A DNA stretch of 64,000 nt. Source: Scandinavium manionii. GTDB taxonomy: Bacteria > Pseudomonadota > Gammaproteobacteria > Enterobacterales > Enterobacteriaceae. A program made the position numbers and the translations under genes. The DNA lies in assembly GCF_024764775.1 (NCBI RefSeq), contig NZ_JALIGC010000030.1, positions 1-64,000 on the forward strand. Reading direction: 5' to 3'. Positions 25,055 through 33,081 of the stretch are shown one piece after another (positions within the stretch are counted from its first letter, which is position 1; every line of letters begins with the position of its first letter). The notes below the pieces were generated by a model. That model was not told where the DNA came from, searched no databases, and saw only the letters and a program-made list of their open reading frames with translations.

Positions 25055-25189
25055 GAGAATGTAATCGACAGCCAAGGATTAGAGGTTCATTCGCTGATGC
25101 CCGTTCTGCATCGTCAGCTGGCGTTCGTGATGCGCCCGGACAAAATCCTCAGCAGAGGAATGGCGGAAGTGATACGCCTGTTGACGTAA
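25055..25189 (+). pseudogene. LysR-type regulator, C-terminal remnant
   Basis: The frame ENVIDSQGLEVHSLMPVLHR, then QLAFVMRPDKILSRGMAEVI and RLLT* has the usual end of a LysR effector domain (RPL-x-LV-x-R-x-x-x-x-LS-x-x-x-x-x-x-I-x-x-L). The DNA-binding half is missing. It abuts the MFS fragment, so the two may be parts of one lost regulator-transporter pair. Confidence 0.6.
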
Positions 25190-25197
25190 GCGGTGAA

Positions 25198-25233
25198 AAA
25201 ACCCCGGTGATGTGCTGACATCACCGGGGTTTT
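25198..25233. terminator. strong bidirectional terminator
   Basis: AAAACCCCGGTGATGT and ACATCACCGGGGTTTT form a perfect 16-bp stem with the loop GCTG. It lies at once after the stop of the reverse-strand peptidase gene and also ends the forward LysR relic. Confidence 0.9.
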
Positions 25234-25235
25234 CT

Positions 25236-25757
25236 TTAGGCATTTGCGGTAATACGACGAGCGGTTTCGTAATGAGCTTGCCAGTAATTATTAGCGAGAC
25301 TTGAAATCGTCACCCCTTTTATTTTCGACGCGTGGATGAATTCATTATTTCCCACATAGACGCCGACATGGCGGGTAGCTTTTGAGGTTTTAAAAAACAC
25401 CAGGTCGCCAGGTTTCAGCTCATTCTGAGCAATATGAAAACCATGATTAATTTGCTCGCCGGTGGTGCGGGGCAGACTCATGTTCATTGATCCCTGAAAA
25501 ACAGCCTGCATCAGCGCGGAACAGTCGATTCCCCGATGAGATGCGCCACCAAAATGATAGCGTGTTCCTTTCCAGCGAGAATATTGAGCAAGGATTTTTG
25601 ATTTTATATTTTCTGACGTCGGTGCAGATATTTTCTGGGTCAGGCTCTGATTATTTAAAGTGGTCAACTCTGATGGCATGTTAAAAGCGAATGCATGGCC
25701 AGAAATAATTGTGGTGGTACACAAAACGAGAGCAAAGAAAGTTTTAGATAAATGCAT
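25236..25757 (-). CDS. NlpC/P60 (C40) cell-wall endopeptidase, 173 aa
   Basis: A Sec signal peptide (to about residue 25, ending SGHAFA) is followed by an NlpC/P60 domain with the triad Cys in GIDCSALMQAVF (about 89), His in RHVGVYVGN (about 138), and His in FIHASKIKG (about 150). The family cuts D-Ala/gamma-D-Glu-DAP bonds in peptidoglycan; MepS and YdhO are the closest well-known types. It lacks the lipobox of MepS and so should be soluble in the periplasm. It stands alone, ends on a strong terminator, and is the first backbone gene after the decay zone. Confidence 0.9.
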   Translation of the reverse strand: MHLSKTFFALVLCTTTIISGHAFAFNMPSELTTLNNQSLTQKISAPTSENIKSKILAQYSRWKGTRYHFGGASHRGIDCSALMQAVFQGSMNMSLPRTTGEQINHGFHIAQNELKPGDLVFFKTSKATRHVGVYVGNNEFIHASKIKGVTISSLANNYWQAHYETARRITANA

Positions 25758-25930
25758 AAAAGAGAAAGTCTTTAAAAGAGCGAAAAAATCCTTACGAATA
25801 ATGGACCGGACTCCTCCCGGAAAGTGCGCAAATAATATACTTTGCTCATTTTTTGTCCAGAACCGTTTGGGTCTCTTTTTGGACTCAGCCTCACTGCTTG
25901 CCTGGAATCCCCCTATCTAAAAGGGTATTA

Positions 25931-25945
25931 TTCATGCATCTTATG
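25931..25945. promoter_or_regulatory. putative NsrR half-site before ygbA
   Basis: ATGCATCTT (25934-25942) is the complement of AAGATGCAT, the core of the NsrR operator. E. coli ygbA is repressed by NsrR and induced by nitric oxide; the position 20 bases before the start agrees. Confidence 0.5.
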
Positions 25946-25960
25946 ATTTGAGGAAGCACC

Positions 25961-26305
25961 ATGTCAGGAAGCCGTATTCGCAGAGAGAAACTGACGATTC
26001 GTCGGATGATTGCGCTCTATGCAAAACGCTGTCCGCAGGCCATTTCAGCGCCAGAGCACTACGCGGCGCTGAATGCCTACGCCGAAAAACGGCTCGACAA
26101 ATGTGTCTTTGGTGAAGAAAAAGCGGCCTGCAAGCAATGCCCGGTGCATTGCTATCAGCCCGCTAAGCGGGAGGAGATGAAGCAGATTATGCGCTGGGCG
26201 GGGCCACGCATGCTGTGGCGGCATCCGTTGCTGACTGTCCTGCATCTGATTGATGATAAGCGCGCGGTGCCTGAGCTACCGGAAAAATACCGACCGAAGA
26301 AATAA
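25961..26305 (+). CDS. ygbA: YgbA, nitrous oxide-stimulated promoter family protein, 114 aa
   Basis: The product matches YgbA: basic N-terminus SGSRIRREKLTIRRMIALYA, then a cysteine cluster in CPQAISAPEHY, KCVFGEEKAACKQCPVHCY and a PAKREEMKQIMRWAGPRMLW block. The five cysteines (C-x-x-C and others) suggest metal binding. In E. coli it lies between mutS and fhlA and is an NsrR-regulated gene needed for recovery from nitrosative stress. Here it faces fhlA, but mutS is missing on its other side, where the accessory region has been placed. AGGAAG precedes the ATG. Confidence 0.92.
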   Translation: MSGSRIRREKLTIRRMIALYAKRCPQAISAPEHYAALNAYAEKRLDKCVFGEEKAACKQCPVHCYQPAKREEMKQIMRWAGPRMLWRHPLLTVLHLIDDKRAVPELPEKYRPKK

Positions 26306-26419
26306 GAAACTCGTCGCAGGAGAAGTCGCGTCGAAATTTACCGCTAAGCGAGTGGCGTGCTGATACGGGTAAACCGCCTCCTTTGCGCGTGTCCTGGCTT
26401 TATCGCTTTTCCTGCCGGT

Positions 26420-28495
26420 TTACACCAATGTGTCTTTATCGATCCCCAGGCGCTTCATGCGTGACAGCAGCGTGGTTCGTTTGAGGCCCAACCGTTGAGC
26501 CGCACCTTTCGGCCCGGCCACCACACCGTTGGTTTCTTTCAGTATGCGAACGATCTGCTGCGTTTCATCTTCACCTTCCTGCGGCAGTTCACCCTGATTG
26601 ACGAGTTGTGCTGTAGGGCGATACAGCATTTCTGGCAGTGAAAATTGCAGCACGTGACCCGACGTCAGTAAAACAGCGCGTTCAATGACATTCTCGAGTT
26701 CACGTACGTTCCCCGGCCATGGCATTTCACTCAGCGTGCGCAGCGTGTGCGCCGGAATGCTGTCAATCTGACGGCCAAGACGGCGGGCAATTTTGCTGGT
26801 AAAAGCCTTTGCCAGCAGCGGAATGTCATCCGGACGCTCACGCAGTGGCGGCAGCTGGACAGGAAAGACGTTCAGGCGATAATAAAGGTCGCTGCGACAT
26901 TCCCGGTCTTCTACCATCTGACGCAAATCGCGATTAGTGGCGGCAATCAGGCGCACATCGGTGCGGATAAGCGTGTGACTGCCGAGGCGCTCAAATTCTT
27001 GATCCTGTAAAACGCGCAGTAGCTTCGGCTGAAGCTCAAGCGGCATGTCGCCGACCTCATCAAGAAACAGCGAGCTTTTGTCTGCCAGTTCGAAACGTCC
27101 GATGCGTGGCGTGCTCGCCCCGGTAAATGCCCCGCGCGAATGGCCGAACAGGTCGCTTTCCAGCAATCCAGCGGGCATTGCGGCGCAGTTCATTTTGATC
27201 ATCCGCTGTTCACGACGATGGCTCAGATGGTGAATGGCGCGCGCAATCAGCTCTTTACCCGTACCGGTTTCACCGAGAATAAGCACCGTGCTGTCGCTTT
27301 GTGCCACCATTTCCACCTGACGCAGCACGGTAAGCATCGCATCGCTGCGCCCGATAATCTCGCCAAAATCGTTATCCAGCGTATTGAGCTGTTCGGTGAG
27401 CACTTTGTTTTCATCCGCCAGGCGCTCTTTCAGACGCTGGATTTCCTGATACGCCAGCGCATTATCGACCGCAATCGACACCCGTCCGGCAATCTGGCGC
27501 AGCAGACGAAGATTGCTGGCAGTGAAAACCTGTTCGTTACGCTGGGCCAGTTTCAGCACGCCGAGCGTCGTGGAGCCAGACATCAGTGGCAGCAGGCACA
27601 GGCTTTGTAGCTCATTTCCCCACAGGGAAAACAGCTGGCGATCCCCCTGCGGCAGCTGATTCAGATTGGCCAGCGTCAGCAGCATCATTTGCTGATTTTT
27701 AAAGATTTGCTCACTCAGCGTACCGCGTTCATCCACTTCAGCGACATCATGCAGTGGCGCTTCACCGTCCAGATAATGGCTGGTGTATACGTCGAGCTTG
27801 CCCGGCTGCGGGCTGCGGAGCACCACGCTAATCGCATCGATGTGGAAATGATCGTGAAGGGCCTTTGCCACTTCGCTGACCAGTTCGTCAATGTTAAGCC
27901 GCGACAGTACTGCGTTGGTGATATCGACCAGAATGCGGAAATTATCCCGTTCAAGGCGAAGCTGCTGGCGATCGGCGCTGCGGCTAAGGCGGGTCAGGAA
28001 CTGTTCGGTGACGATTGCCACCAGCTGAGTCAATGTTTGCAGGCGCTGAAATTCTTTCTCGCTCCACGCGGCGTCGTTGTCGCGGATAAACTCGCAGCCA
28101 CCTACAATGCGACCTTCCTGCGCCAGCGGGAGCAGGACATAGCGACCAAATTCAGGATAAAGAGGGTTATTCGTCAGCGTCGGCCAGGCGGCACAAAATT
28201 CCTGATAGTCGCAGTTGAGCGCATCTGGCCGGGTCAATAGCCGGTGAAGGGGGCCCTGCGCCAGCAGGTTTTCTTCGCCGCTTTTACCGGGCGCACAGGT
28301 GGCGCTGGCGTGATAACTCACGCGCTGATTTCCGGGCTGCCACAGCAAAATAGCTACGCGTTCGGCAAGCCCGGCCTGTTTGATCAACTGTGTCAATGCT
28401 TCGCAAACACCGGACAGATCGCGCTGTTGCAGCAAAGACCGGGTAATATCGAGCAGGCCCTGCTGGCCGAGATCGCTCATCGCTGTTGATGACAT
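26420..28495 (-). CDS. fhlA: formate hydrogenlyase transcriptional activator FhlA, 691 aa
   Basis: It is a sigma-54 activator that senses formate without phosphorylation and switches on the formate hydrogenlyase genes. The N-terminal ~375 residues hold two GAF-type modules, the AAA+ domain carries GETGTGKELIARAIHHLS, the sigma-54 contact loop GAFTGA, and FLDEVGDMPLELQPKLLRVL, and the C-terminus is a Fis-type HTH (GAAQRLGLKRTTLLSRMKRL). Its length and ends match the 692-residue E. coli protein. It is the last gene of the reverse hypABCDE-fhlA unit; 39 bases separate it from hypE. Confidence 0.97.
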   Translation of the reverse strand: MSSTAMSDLGQQGLLDITRSLLQQRDLSGVCEALTQLIKQAGLAERVAILLWQPGNQRVSYHASATCAPGKSGEENLLAQGPLHRLLTRPDALNCDYQEFCAAWPTLTNNPLYPEFGRYVLLPLAQEGRIVGGCEFIRDNDAAWSEKEFQRLQTLTQLVAIVTEQFLTRLSRSADRQQLRLERDNFRILVDITNAVLSRLNIDELVSEVAKALHDHFHIDAISVVLRSPQPGKLDVYTSHYLDGEAPLHDVAEVDERGTLSEQIFKNQQMMLLTLANLNQLPQGDRQLFSLWGNELQSLCLLPLMSGSTTLGVLKLAQRNEQVFTASNLRLLRQIAGRVSIAVDNALAYQEIQRLKERLADENKVLTEQLNTLDNDFGEIIGRSDAMLTVLRQVEMVAQSDSTVLILGETGTGKELIARAIHHLSHRREQRMIKMNCAAMPAGLLESDLFGHSRGAFTGASTPRIGRFELADKSSLFLDEVGDMPLELQPKLLRVLQDQEFERLGSHTLIRTDVRLIAATNRDLRQMVEDRECRSDLYYRLNVFPVQLPPLRERPDDIPLLAKAFTSKIARRLGRQIDSIPAHTLRTLSEMPWPGNVRELENVIERAVLLTSGHVLQFSLPEMLYRPTAQLVNQGELPQEGEDETQQIVRILKETNGVVAGPKGAAQRLGLKRTTLLSRMKRLGIDKDTLV

Positions 28496-28534
28496 AGTGC
28501 TTACCTACAATGCGCCGCTGGCGCGAAAATAGCG

Positions 28535-29545
28535 TTAGCAGATCCGCGGCAGCGGTTCGGCATGAGGTAAATCTAACGTGCGACGGACGCCGTAAAGTCC
28601 GGTCAGGTGCACGCCGCGGCGCTCGGTAATTTCGCCGATGATGGCGGCATCACAGCCTAATGGGTGCGAGCGTAGCGTGGAGAGTACGCGCTCAGCAGCG
28701 TCTGCGGACACGCCTGTCACCAGCTTGCCTTCGTTGGCGAAGTTCAGGGCATCAAGCCCGAGCAGTTCACACACGCCGCGGACGGCTGATTTCACCGGCA
28801 GATTGGCCTCATGCAACATCACACCACAGCCGCTGGCGGCTGCAAATTCATGGGCTACCGCATTCACGCCGCCCCGAGTCGCATCACGCAATGCCTTCAC
28901 ACCGGGAATGCCTCGCAGGGTCTGAATCAACGGCGTCAAAACCGCGCAGTCGCTGCGCAAATCGCCATCCAGCCCCAGTTGTTCTCGCAGGTTGAGAATG
29001 GCTGCGCCATGATCGCCGAGGGTGCCGCTGACCAGCAGCACGTCGCCTGGCGCGAGCTGCTGCGCGCCCCAATGAACATCAGCCGGAATGGCACCCAGCC
29101 CGGCGGTGTTGATGAACAGTTTGTCCGCAGCACCGCGCGGCACCACTTTGGTGTCACCGGTGACGATGGCGATGTCGGCGGCTTTTGCCGTCAGCGCCAT
29201 GCTGTTGACGACCTTTTCCAGAACCGCCATCTCCAGTCCCTCTTCGAGGATAAAACCGCAGGAAAGGTAGCGCGGAATAGCTCCGCTGACGGCGACGTCA
29301 TTGGCGGTGCCGCAAATCGCCAGCTTGCCGATATCCCCGCCGGGGAAGAATAACGGGTCTATAACGTAGCTGTCGGTGGAAAAGGCCAGCCGGTCACCGC
29401 TGGCGGTGAGCGACGCGAGTGATAAACGGGCCTGATCTTCTTGTTCTGCCAGCCACGGGTTATCGAATGCCTGCATGAACAAATCGTTAATCAGTTGCTG
29501 CATCGCCTGGCCGCCGCTGCCGTGGGCTATTTGTACGGTTTTCAT
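28535..29545 (-). CDS. hypE: hydrogenase maturation factor HypE, 336 aa
   Basis: HypE dehydrates the carbamoyl group on its own C-terminal cysteine to a thiocyanate, which is the cyanide ligand donor for the [NiFe] site. The essential end PRIC is present with Cys336, and the PurM-like ATP-binding marks are seen (FSTDSYVIDPLFFPGGDIGK, GDTKVVPRG, TLGDHGAAIL, RDATRGGVNAV). The start ATGAAAACC overlaps the stop of hypD by four bases. Confidence 0.97.
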   Translation of the reverse strand: MKTVQIAHGSGGQAMQQLINDLFMQAFDNPWLAEQEDQARLSLASLTASGDRLAFSTDSYVIDPLFFPGGDIGKLAICGTANDVAVSGAIPRYLSCGFILEEGLEMAVLEKVVNSMALTAKAADIAIVTGDTKVVPRGAADKLFINTAGLGAIPADVHWGAQQLAPGDVLLVSGTLGDHGAAILNLREQLGLDGDLRSDCAVLTPLIQTLRGIPGVKALRDATRGGVNAVAHEFAAASGCGVMLHEANLPVKSAVRGVCELLGLDALNFANEGKLVTGVSADAAERVLSTLRSHPLGCDAAIIGEITERRGVHLTGLYGVRRTLDLPHAEPLPRIC

Positions 29546-30663
29546 TGTTCACCTTCCTGACTTCGGTACTGATACCACGCCGCGCAGGCGCCTTCGGAGG
29601 ACACCATCAGCGCGCCAAACGCACTTTGTGGATTGCAGATTTTGCCAAACAGCGGGCATTGATGCGGCTTGCAGCGACCGGTGAGCACCTCGCCACAGCG
29701 GGCGTGCGGGTCATCGCATACCTGACGCGGCGGCGGCTGGAAATGGGCTTCGGCGTCAAAGCGCTGGTACTCCGGCATTAATTTCACGCCCGATTCGGCA
29801 ATGACCCCGAGACCGCGCCATTCGCTGTCCCCGTTGACGGCAAAAACGTTGGCAATGGCCGTCTGTGCCAGGGCGTTGCCCGCATCCGGCACCACGCGGC
29901 GATACTGGTTCTCGACGAGGCTTTCACCCGCGATTTTCTGTTCCACCAGCATGTTGACACCCTGCAACAGATCGACCGGCTCAAAACCGGCAACCACTAA
30001 CGGGCGCTGATAATGATCGGCAATAAAATCGTAGCTGTGCGTACCAATCACCATGCTGACATGGCCCGGAGCCAGGAAGGCGTCAATGCTGTTGTCGGGC
30101 TGCTCAAGCAGGCTGCGCAAGGTGGGAATCAATGTAATGTGCTGGCAAAAGAAGAAAAAATTGGTCAGGTTCTGCGCCTTTGCCTGCTGCAAAGTGATCG
30201 CCGTAGCGGGCATGGTGGTTTCAAAACCGAGACCGAAAAAGACCACTTTGCGCCCGGGATTTTCCGTCGCCAGGCGTAGGGCATCCATCGGTGAATAGAC
30301 GATGCGGATATCAGCCCCGCGCGCTTTGGCCTGGGTCAGCGAGCCGTTTTTTCCCGGCACGCGCATCGCATCGCCAAAGGTGCAAAAAATGACCTCAGGG
30401 TGGCTGGCGATATCGATACAGGTGTCGATTCTGTCCATCGGCAGCACGCAGACCGGGCATCCCGGGCCGTGAATAAACTCGATGTTGTCCGGCAAAAGCT
30501 GGTCGAGGCCAAAGCGGAAAATAGCGTGAGTGTGCCCACCGCAGACTTCCATGATCCGCAGCGGTTTTTCACGCGTACAGGAAAGAAGCGGGGCGCGAGT
30601 TTTCAGGTTCGCGATAAGCTGCATTACCTGCTCAGGCGCGCGGTATTCATCAACAAAACGCAT
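29542..30663 (-). CDS. hypD: hydrogenase maturation factor HypD, 373 aa
   Basis: HypD is a [4Fe-4S] protein that with HypC holds the iron while CN and CO ligands are added. Conserved parts are CGGHTHAIFRFG, HGPGCPVCVLP, GFETTMP, the PGHVSMVIG block and the C-terminal cluster cysteines (CDDPHARCGEVLTGRCKPHQ and CPLFGKICNP). The ATG at 30661-30663 gives the E. coli length of 373; a GTG one codon before is also in frame. It overlaps the hypC stop by one base. Confidence 0.97.
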   Translation of the reverse strand: MRFVDEYRAPEQVMQLIANLKTRAPLLSCTREKPLRIMEVCGGHTHAIFRFGLDQLLPDNIEFIHGPGCPVCVLPMDRIDTCIDIASHPEVIFCTFGDAMRVPGKNGSLTQAKARGADIRIVYSPMDALRLATENPGRKVVFFGLGFETTMPATAITLQQAKAQNLTNFFFFCQHITLIPTLRSLLEQPDNSIDAFLAPGHVSMVIGTHSYDFIADHYQRPLVVAGFEPVDLLQGVNMLVEQKIAGESLVENQYRRVVPDAGNALAQTAIANVFAVNGDSEWRGLGVIAESGVKLMPEYQRFDAEAHFQPPPRQVCDDPHARCGEVLTGRCKPHQCPLFGKICNPQSAFGALMVSSEGACAAWYQYRSQEGEQ

Positions 30664-30935
30664 CACCTATCCTCGCCCCACATCAGCGCGCCGACGTCGG
30701 GTTCGACTTCGAACATGTTTTGCAACGCGGCCAGCGTCTCGCGGGCTTCGTGCTCATCAATCACGCTCATGGCGAAACCGACGTGCACCAGCACCCACTG
30801 GCCCATGCGTGACTGGCCCTGTTCATCGGTGACGCCGACCAGCGTCAGGTCCACATCGCGCTGAATTCCGCAGACATCGACCTTCGCCAGGTTCCCGTCG
30901 ATAGCGCAAATTTGTCCCGGAACGCCTATGCACAT
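30663..30935 (-). CDS. hypC: hydrogenase maturation chaperone HypC, 90 aa
   Basis: It begins MCIGVPGQI with the essential Cys2, which binds the iron-dicyano unit and the large-subunit precursor. The 90-residue OB-fold length and the DVCGIQRDVDLTLVG and VLVHVGFAMSVIDEHEA blocks are standard. The frame is open for nine more codons upstream, but Met must be next to Cys2, which fixes the start at 30935 inside the hypB stop region. With HyfG as partner it would act where HypC serves HycE in E. coli. Confidence 0.97.
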   Translation of the reverse strand: MCIGVPGQICAIDGNLAKVDVCGIQRDVDLTLVGVTDEQGQSRMGQWVLVHVGFAMSVIDEHEARETLAALQNMFEVEPDVGALMWGEDR

Positions 30936-31795
30936 CGCTGCGTCTCCAGCCACGTGAGCCATGTGTCCATGCCTTCTCCGCTGGTGGCGGATATCAGGAT
31001 AACCTCAATGGCAGGGTTTACTTCTCGCGCATAGCTCAGGCACTTTTCGACGTCGAATTGCAGATACGGCAGCAGGTCGATTTTGTTCAGTAGCAGCAGG
31101 GACGCGGCGGCAAACATTTGCGGATACTTCAGCGGTTTGTCCTCGCCTTCGGTGACGGAGAGCACCGCCACTTTATGCCGCTCGCCAAGATCGAAACTGG
31201 CCGGGCACACCAGGTTGCCGACGTTTTCGATAAACAGAATTCCGTTATCTTTCAACTGCAGGCGCAGGGCGGCGTCGGCAATCATCTTCGCATCGAGATG
31301 GCAGCCTTTGCCGGTATTGACCTGAATCGCTGGGGTGCCGGTGGCGCGAATGCGGGCGGCGTCATTCACCGTTTGCTGGTCACCTTCGATAACCGCGCAG
31401 GGTACGTTGCCGTTAAGGCGGGTCAGCGTTTCAGTCAGCAGCGTCGTTTTACCGGAGCCGGGACTGGAAACCAGATTCAGCACCAGCAGTTCACGCGCGG
31501 CAAATTGCGCCCTATTGCGGGCCGCCAGCCGGTTATTTTTCTCCAGCACATCGATTTCCACTTCCAGCATTTTGCGTTGGCTGATGCCCGGGGCGTGCGT
31601 GCCCGCTTCACCGTGTCCGTAGTGCAAATCGCCCTGCGTAGACTGCTGTGGGCTGAATTCTGGCGTGATGCCGGTAATCGTGAGCGTCGGGCGCGAGGAA
31701 GGCGCAAACGGCGCACCGCGAAAGGCCGAATGCGGATTGTGCTCGTCGCCTTCTATATAGCGATTGCCGTCCGCGCAGCCACAGGTTGTACACAT
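30926..31795 (-). CDS. hypB: hydrogenase nickel-insertion GTPase HypB, 289 aa
   Basis: HypB is the GTPase that with HypA puts nickel into the large subunit. The N-terminal high-affinity nickel motif MCTTCGC is intact, a short histidine-containing linker follows (residues 45-75), and the G domain has GSGKTTLLTE (P-loop), EGDQQT, LFIENVGNLVCPASFDLG with the metal-binding cysteine/histidine, and NKIDLLPY. It lies three bases after hypA and overlaps hypC by ten bases. Confidence 0.97.
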   Translation of the reverse strand: MCTTCGCADGNRYIEGDEHNPHSAFRGAPFAPSSRPTLTITGITPEFSPQQSTQGDLHYGHGEAGTHAPGISQRKMLEVEIDVLEKNNRLAARNRAQFAARELLVLNLVSSPGSGKTTLLTETLTRLNGNVPCAVIEGDQQTVNDAARIRATGTPAIQVNTGKGCHLDAKMIADAALRLQLKDNGILFIENVGNLVCPASFDLGERHKVAVLSVTEGEDKPLKYPQMFAAASLLLLNKIDLLPYLQFDVEKCLSYAREVNPAIEVILISATSGEGMDTWLTWLETQRCA

Positions 31796-31798
31796 ACC

Positions 31799-32149
31799 TT
31801 ATTCCTCAATGACTTCGATGCGCTGAATCTGAAATCCGTCATCAGCGACAATACGTAACCGGTCGCTGCCGCACTGTGGGCAGCGGCGAACGTGTTGCGA
31901 GATAAGTTTGATGTCCATCTGACATTCCGGGCACCAGCACTGCGCAGATTGTTCTTCAATGTGCAGCTGGCAGCCTTCCGCCAGCGTGCCGCGACACACC
32001 AGCTCAAAGCAGAAACTCAGGGATGAGGGCTCCACGCAGGAAAAGGCCCCGACCTTCAGCCAGACCGCCGTCACGCGGCTGGCATCGTTGGCGAGCGCTT
32101 GCTGCTCGACAATTTCCAGCGCCCGCTGGCAAAGGGTGATTTCGTGCAT
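31799..32149 (-). CDS. hypA: hydrogenase nickel chaperone HypA (HybF-like), 116 aa
   Basis: It starts MHEITLCQRA, with the nickel ligands Met1-His2 (and Glu3), and holds a zinc site of two C-x-x-C pairs (CWCPEC, about 75, and CPQCGS, about 95). The length matches HypA (116). It is the first gene of the reverse hyp operon and lies behind a sigma-54 promoter (32185-32200). Confidence 0.97.
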   Translation of the reverse strand: MHEITLCQRALEIVEQQALANDASRVTAVWLKVGAFSCVEPSSLSFCFELVCRGTLAEGCQLHIEEQSAQCWCPECQMDIKLISQHVRRCPQCGSDRLRIVADDGFQIQRIEVIEE

Positions 32150-32184
32150 AACATTTCCCGTTAATTCTGGACTTCGCTTCCCTA

Positions 32185-32200
32185 AGCAAAAAACAGGCCA
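32185..32200 (-). promoter_or_regulatory. sigma-54 promoter of hypABCDE-fhlA
   Basis: On the reverse strand TGGCCT-N5-TTGCT lies 36 bases before the hypA start, with the -24 GG and -12 GC spaced correctly. E. coli hypA has the same FhlA-dependent sigma-54 promoter. Confidence 0.75.
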
Positions 32201-32227
32201 TTATTCATTTTGTTGATTTTTATCGAT

Positions 32228-32348
32228 AAATCACTGAATGACAGATCTGGAATGACAATAGTGACGGCATGTCGCCACAAATGACGGTGAGGTCGAATGG
32301 CACAGTAAACGTCGATCGTCACAATCGTCGTCACGCTGACGATGACAG
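32228..32348. promoter_or_regulatory. FhlA/HyfR upstream activating sites between hypA and hyfA
   Basis: The 311-bp divergent gap holds repeated TGTCG/TGACG words: TGTCG at 32270 with TGACG at 32282, GTCGATCGTCAC near 32311, and CGTCACGCTGACGATGACAG near 32329. FhlA sites in E. coli are of this TGTCG...TGACA kind. The position, 60-130 bases from each sigma-54 promoter, suits enhancer binding in both directions. An AT-rich stretch near 32210-32230 may bind IHF. Confidence 0.6.
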
Positions 32349-32403
32349 TCGCTGAAGGGGAGGGGTGATGTATAACTTATTGTTTAATAGATGAATAGTG
32401 AGA

Positions 32404-32419
32404 TGGCACGCAAATTGCT
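32404..32419 (+). promoter_or_regulatory. sigma-54 promoter of the hyf operon
   Basis: TGGCAC-GCAAA-TTGCT is an exact match to the -24/-12 consensus and lies 42 bases before the hyfA start. Confidence 0.9.
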
Positions 32420-32460
32420 ATACAAGCCGGATAATTTTCTTCCGCTTCAGAGGAATAACC

Positions 32461-33081
32461 ATGAACCGCTTTGTGATTGCGGATCCTCAGTGGTGCATCG
32501 GATGCAATACCTGCCTCGCGGCCTGCTCCGATGTCCATAAAGCTCAGGGGCTACAGCAGCACCCGAGACTCACGATGGCGCGCACCGGTGACGACACGGC
32601 CCCAGTGTTATGTCGTCATTGCGAAGATGCGCCCTGCAAACGGGTGTGTCCGGTCAATGCTATTGCCCTTGAGGACGACAGCGTCCAGATAAACGAAAGC
32701 CTGTGCATCGGCTGCAAACTCTGTGGTCTGGTGTGTCCGTTCGGGGCGATTACGCCTGCGGGCAGTACGCCGCTAAATATGCCCGCGCAGTTTGAACACT
32801 ACGTTCCGGCGTCATTGCTCAGCGATGTGCCGGTCAGCCCGGACAGCATGCATCCGTTTTTGAGCTGGAATGCGGGGATGCGCACCATCGCCGTGAAATG
32901 CGACCTGTGCCATTTCCTGCCGGAAGGCCCGGCGTGCGTGCATTCCTGTCCGACAAAAGCACTGCACCTGATTGAGCCGCAGTCCATTGAGGCTCAGGCG
33001 AAACAGCGTCGGTCGCAAACCGCGCTGTCGATGCCGGAGACCTTGCCGGGTCAGGTGAACTTTGCAGGGGAGCAAAACTAA
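32461..33081 (+). CDS. hyfA: hydrogenase-4 ferredoxin-like subunit HyfA, 206 aa
   Basis: HyfA carries electrons from formate dehydrogenase H to the hydrogenase through four [4Fe-4S] clusters. Four cysteine sets are seen: CIGCNTCLAACSDVH, CRHCEDAPCKRVC, CIGCKLCGLVCPFGA and CDLCHFLPEGPACVHSC. It is nearer to HyfA (205 aa) than to HycB in its first 35 residues (WCIGCNTCLAACSDVHKAQG). The ATG at 32461 follows GAGG; the frame is open for 21 more codons upstream, but these lie in the promoter. Its stop overlaps the hyfB start. Confidence 0.92.
   Translation: MNRFVIADPQWCIGCNTCLAACSDVHKAQGLQQHPRLTMARTGDDTAPVLCRHCEDAPCKRVCPVNAIALEDDSVQINESLCIGCKLCGLVCPFGAITPAGSTPLNMPAQFEHYVPASLLSDVPVSPDSMHPFLSWNAGMRTIAVKCDLCHFLPEGPACVHSCPTKALHLIEPQSIEAQAKQRRSQTALSMPETLPGQVNFAGEQN

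Noticed and set aside
26306..26419. GTAAACCG/CGGTTTAC inverted pair between ygbA and fhlA
   Set aside because: The arms are 8 bp and about 45 bases apart with no T-run, so a terminator is not supported.
32150..32460. A hycA gene between hypA and the hydrogenase operon
   Set aside because: The 311-bp gap holds only promoters and activator sites; no frame of suitable size exists.
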